Origin: Agrobacterium sp. RAC06
GTDB lineage: Bacteria > Pseudomonadota > Alphaproteobacteria > Rhizobiales > Rhizobiaceae
Length of the DNA: 64,000 nt
Assembly (NCBI RefSeq): GCF_001713475.1
Contig: NZ_CP016499.1
Location: 4,403,501-4,467,500 of the forward strand
Direction of reading: 5' to 3'
The translations under genes and the position numbers were made by a program. Numbering within the stretch: the stretch's first letter is position 1; every line of letters starts with the position of its first letter. Positions 62,728 to 64,000 of this stretch are shown here, in pieces. The notes below the pieces were generated by a model, which had not been told where the DNA came from, ran no database searches, and saw only the letters and a program-made list of their open reading frames with translations.

Positions 62728-63102
62728 ATGCATCTCCGCTACCTTCCGACTGCCGAGCCTGGCCTTCGATGGATGCGCGACTACTACAAGCGTCATCCGC
62801 AACTGGACATCGTGGCGGCGTCGGCAGCCTTGGCCACAGCGGAGCGGACGATCGTCAATCATCCCGAGAGCGCTCCACGCTTCGAGGATTTCGAGCGTGT
62901 TCGAGAATACCACATCCGCGGGACGCACTTTGCATTGCTGTATGTGGTGACTGCTGGCCAGATATTGATCATCTATGTTCGCGACACCGTGGACAGAGAA
63001 GCGTGGATAGGCTTCGCAAGTTCCTTGCTGATCAAGCCACGCTGTTTTCCGAGAAGTGACTGTCTGGTTTTCGTTATCTTCGCGAACGCGCGGGCAACCT
63101 GA
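62728..63102 (+). CDS. ParE/RelE-like toxin, probably frameshifted near its C-terminus
   Basis: The first 85 or so codons read as a ParE-type toxin (PGLRWMRDYYKRHP, YHIRGTHFALLYVV, LIIYVRDT). After RDT, near 62987, the family-like continuation RGQRSVDRLRKFLADQ lies in the next frame and stops at 63057-63059. The in-frame reading runs on with an unrelated Cys/Phe-rich tail to 63102. A one-base loss from a CCC run would explain this. The product as read is 124 residues, longer than usual (about 100), and may be inactive. Confidence 0.6.
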   Translation: MHLRYLPTAEPGLRWMRDYYKRHPQLDIVAASAALATAERTIVNHPESAPRFEDFERVREYHIRGTHFALLYVVTAGQILIIYVRDTVDREAWIGFASSLLIKPRCFPRSDCLVFVIFANARAT

Positions 63103-63227
63103 GTACCGGCGTCTTCACCCGTCCTTCTCGAATAATGATAAAAACTCTCAAGATTTTTTCCTCCCCCTGAAAAATCCTGCTGACCCGATCGTTTTTCCGT
63201 TGGCAGCCTGCGTCTGAGCCGGTGGTC

Positions 63228-63272
63228 TCAACGCTCATGGTCCCGTCGTTTGACGGCTTCGGTGAGCGTTGA
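63228..63272. repeat. Nested hairpin upstream of the siderophore receptor
   Basis: Outer arms TCAACGCTCA (63228-63237) and TGAGCGTTGA (63263-63272) are perfect. An inner CCGTC/GACGG hairpin with loop GTTT lies at 63243-63256. It stands 105 bases before the receptor ATG, within the 275-base region 63103-63377. No other feature was recognised there. Confidence 0.5.
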
Positions 63273-63377
63273 ACCCGGTGAAGCGGCCGCATGCGCGCGC
63301 AGCCTCGGTTCGAGGGACTGCGCTTTGCGGCAAGGCTTAGACGCTGCTGATCGTGTATTGGTAACAGGGGACTTTTT

Positions 63378-64000
63378 ATGCACATGTCGAGGGGAACTCA
63401 CACGCGAAGCCTGAAGGCGAGCAGGCGGAGCATTGTTGCAGGCGTTTCGCTTCTGGCGATCTCGGTCGTTTCGGCGCATGGCCAGGATGCGACCAGCGAA
63501 GACGGCGCTAACGAGAACGGTGATACGAGGCTTGCGCCGATCGTGGTGACGACGACGGCCGAAGGCCAGCCGCCGGCCTCGGGAACGGTCGGTCAGCCGC
63601 CGGAAGCCTATGCCGGCAACCAGGTGGCCAAGGGTGCGCGCCTCGGTTCGCTCGGCAATCGTTCAATCATGGAAACGCCGTTCAGCATCACGGCCTATAC
63701 GGCAAAGCTGATCCGCGACCAGCAGGCGCGCACGGTCGCCGACATCACGCTCAACGACCCCTCCGTGCGCTCGGATGCGCCTGCGTTCAGCGAACGCGAT
63801 TCCTTCTTCATCCGTGGCTTCTCGGTGGTCAATCTGGACGTGCTCTATGACGGGCTGCCCTATATCGCCAATCCGCGTCGAAGCTACCTTGAAGGCATCG
63901 AGCGGGTCGAGGTTCTCAAGGGACCGACCGCCTTCGTCAATGGCGGTATCGGCCGTGTCGGCGGTACCGTCAATCTCATCCCCAAGCGCGCCGGCGACGA
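63378..64000 (+). CDS. TonB-dependent siderophore receptor (partial, runs off the window)
   Basis: An open frame of 207 full codons without stop. The N-terminus has a long basic n-region and hydrophobic core, a signal peptide ending near AHG/Q (residue 36). The TonB-box-like LAPIVVTTTAE and a plug domain follow: METPFSITAYTAKLIRDQQA, SFFIRGFSVVNLDVLYDGLPY and EGIERVEVLKGPTAFVNGG. These match ferrichrome/catecholate-type receptors (FhuA/FpvA group). The substrate-determining barrel is outside the window. AGGGG stands seven bases before ATG 63378; ATG 63384 is an alternative. Confidence 0.85.
   Translation, partial: MHMSRGTHTRSLKASRRSIVAGVSLLAISVVSAHGQDATSEDGANENGDTRLAPIVVTTTAEGQPPASGTVGQPPEAYAGNQVAKGARLGSLGNRSIMETPFSITAYTAKLIRDQQARTVADITLNDPSVRSDAPAFSERDSFFIRGFSVVNLDVLYDGLPYIANPRRSYLEGIERVEVLKGPTAFVNGGIGRVGGTVNLIPKRAGD

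Noticed and set aside
1..64000. CRISPR arrays, tRNA/rRNA genes, prophage or intact insertion sequences
   Set aside because: No regularly spaced repeats, cloverleaf-like genes, transposase or phage structural motifs were noticed by reading; a dedicated scan was not possible.

Overview
The window looks like a chromosomal segment of a member of the Rhizobiaceae (Alphaproteobacteria, Hyphomicrobiales). This rests on a fused trpE(G) gene preceded by a Trp-Trp-Trp leader peptide, a BacA/SbmA peptide transporter, a NolR-like ArsR regulator, the choXWV choline transporter, a bdhA-xdhA-xdhB gene order, a stand-alone PutR next to PutA, and the cytochrome-c-tailed urate hydroxylase PuuD. GC content is high nearly throughout. 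No rRNA, tRNA, CRISPR array, prophage or intact insertion sequence was seen.

Layout. Positions 1-16 kb hold a purine-degradation block: puuD, guanine deaminase, a small K+ channel and an FMN hydroxy-acid dehydrogenase on the minus strand; a LysR regulator divergent from a DUF1127-type small gene; xdhC; and bdhA-xdhA-xdhB. Adenine deaminase lies further on (25.9-27.6 kb). Together these genes would take adenine and guanine through xanthine to urate and 5-hydroxyisourate. Positions 13-25 kb carry housekeeping and envelope genes: an LLM flavin oxidoreductase, map, bacA, a polysaccharide deacetylase, nnrU, a YfgM-like protein with der, a GT4 glycosyltransferase, a GH13 alpha-glucosidase overlapping an acetyltransferase, and a K+ channel with a zinc ribbon. 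Positions 25-42 kb contain a toxin-antitoxin pair with a yoeB relic, ade, several small oxidoreductases, an unusual glycosyltransferase, a branched-chain amino-acid binding protein, a class III aminotransferase, the NolR-like regulator, a HugZ-like protein, choXWV and a cytochrome c.

Positions 42.4-49.8 kb hold the most interesting locus. It has five large genes in one direction: a coiled-coil protein, a protein of unknown family, an AAA+ ATPase, a DUF6638-type protein and a membrane-anchored DUF2333-type protein. They look like one uncharacterised multi-protein machine. A RelE/XRE toxin-antitoxin pair with its own palindromic operator sits between the ATPase and the DUF6638 gene. Its antitoxin overlaps the next gene by 4 bp.

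Positions 49.8-64 kb contain a LuxR-type regulator, putR/putA, a MITE-like palindromic repeat, fhs, a haem-type TonB receptor, an extensin-like protein, the trpL-trpE(G) attenuation unit, a third toxin-antitoxin pair whose toxin seems frameshifted, and the start of a siderophore TonB receptor cut by the window edge. Family names were recognised by eye from motifs and remembered sequences. No database search was run.
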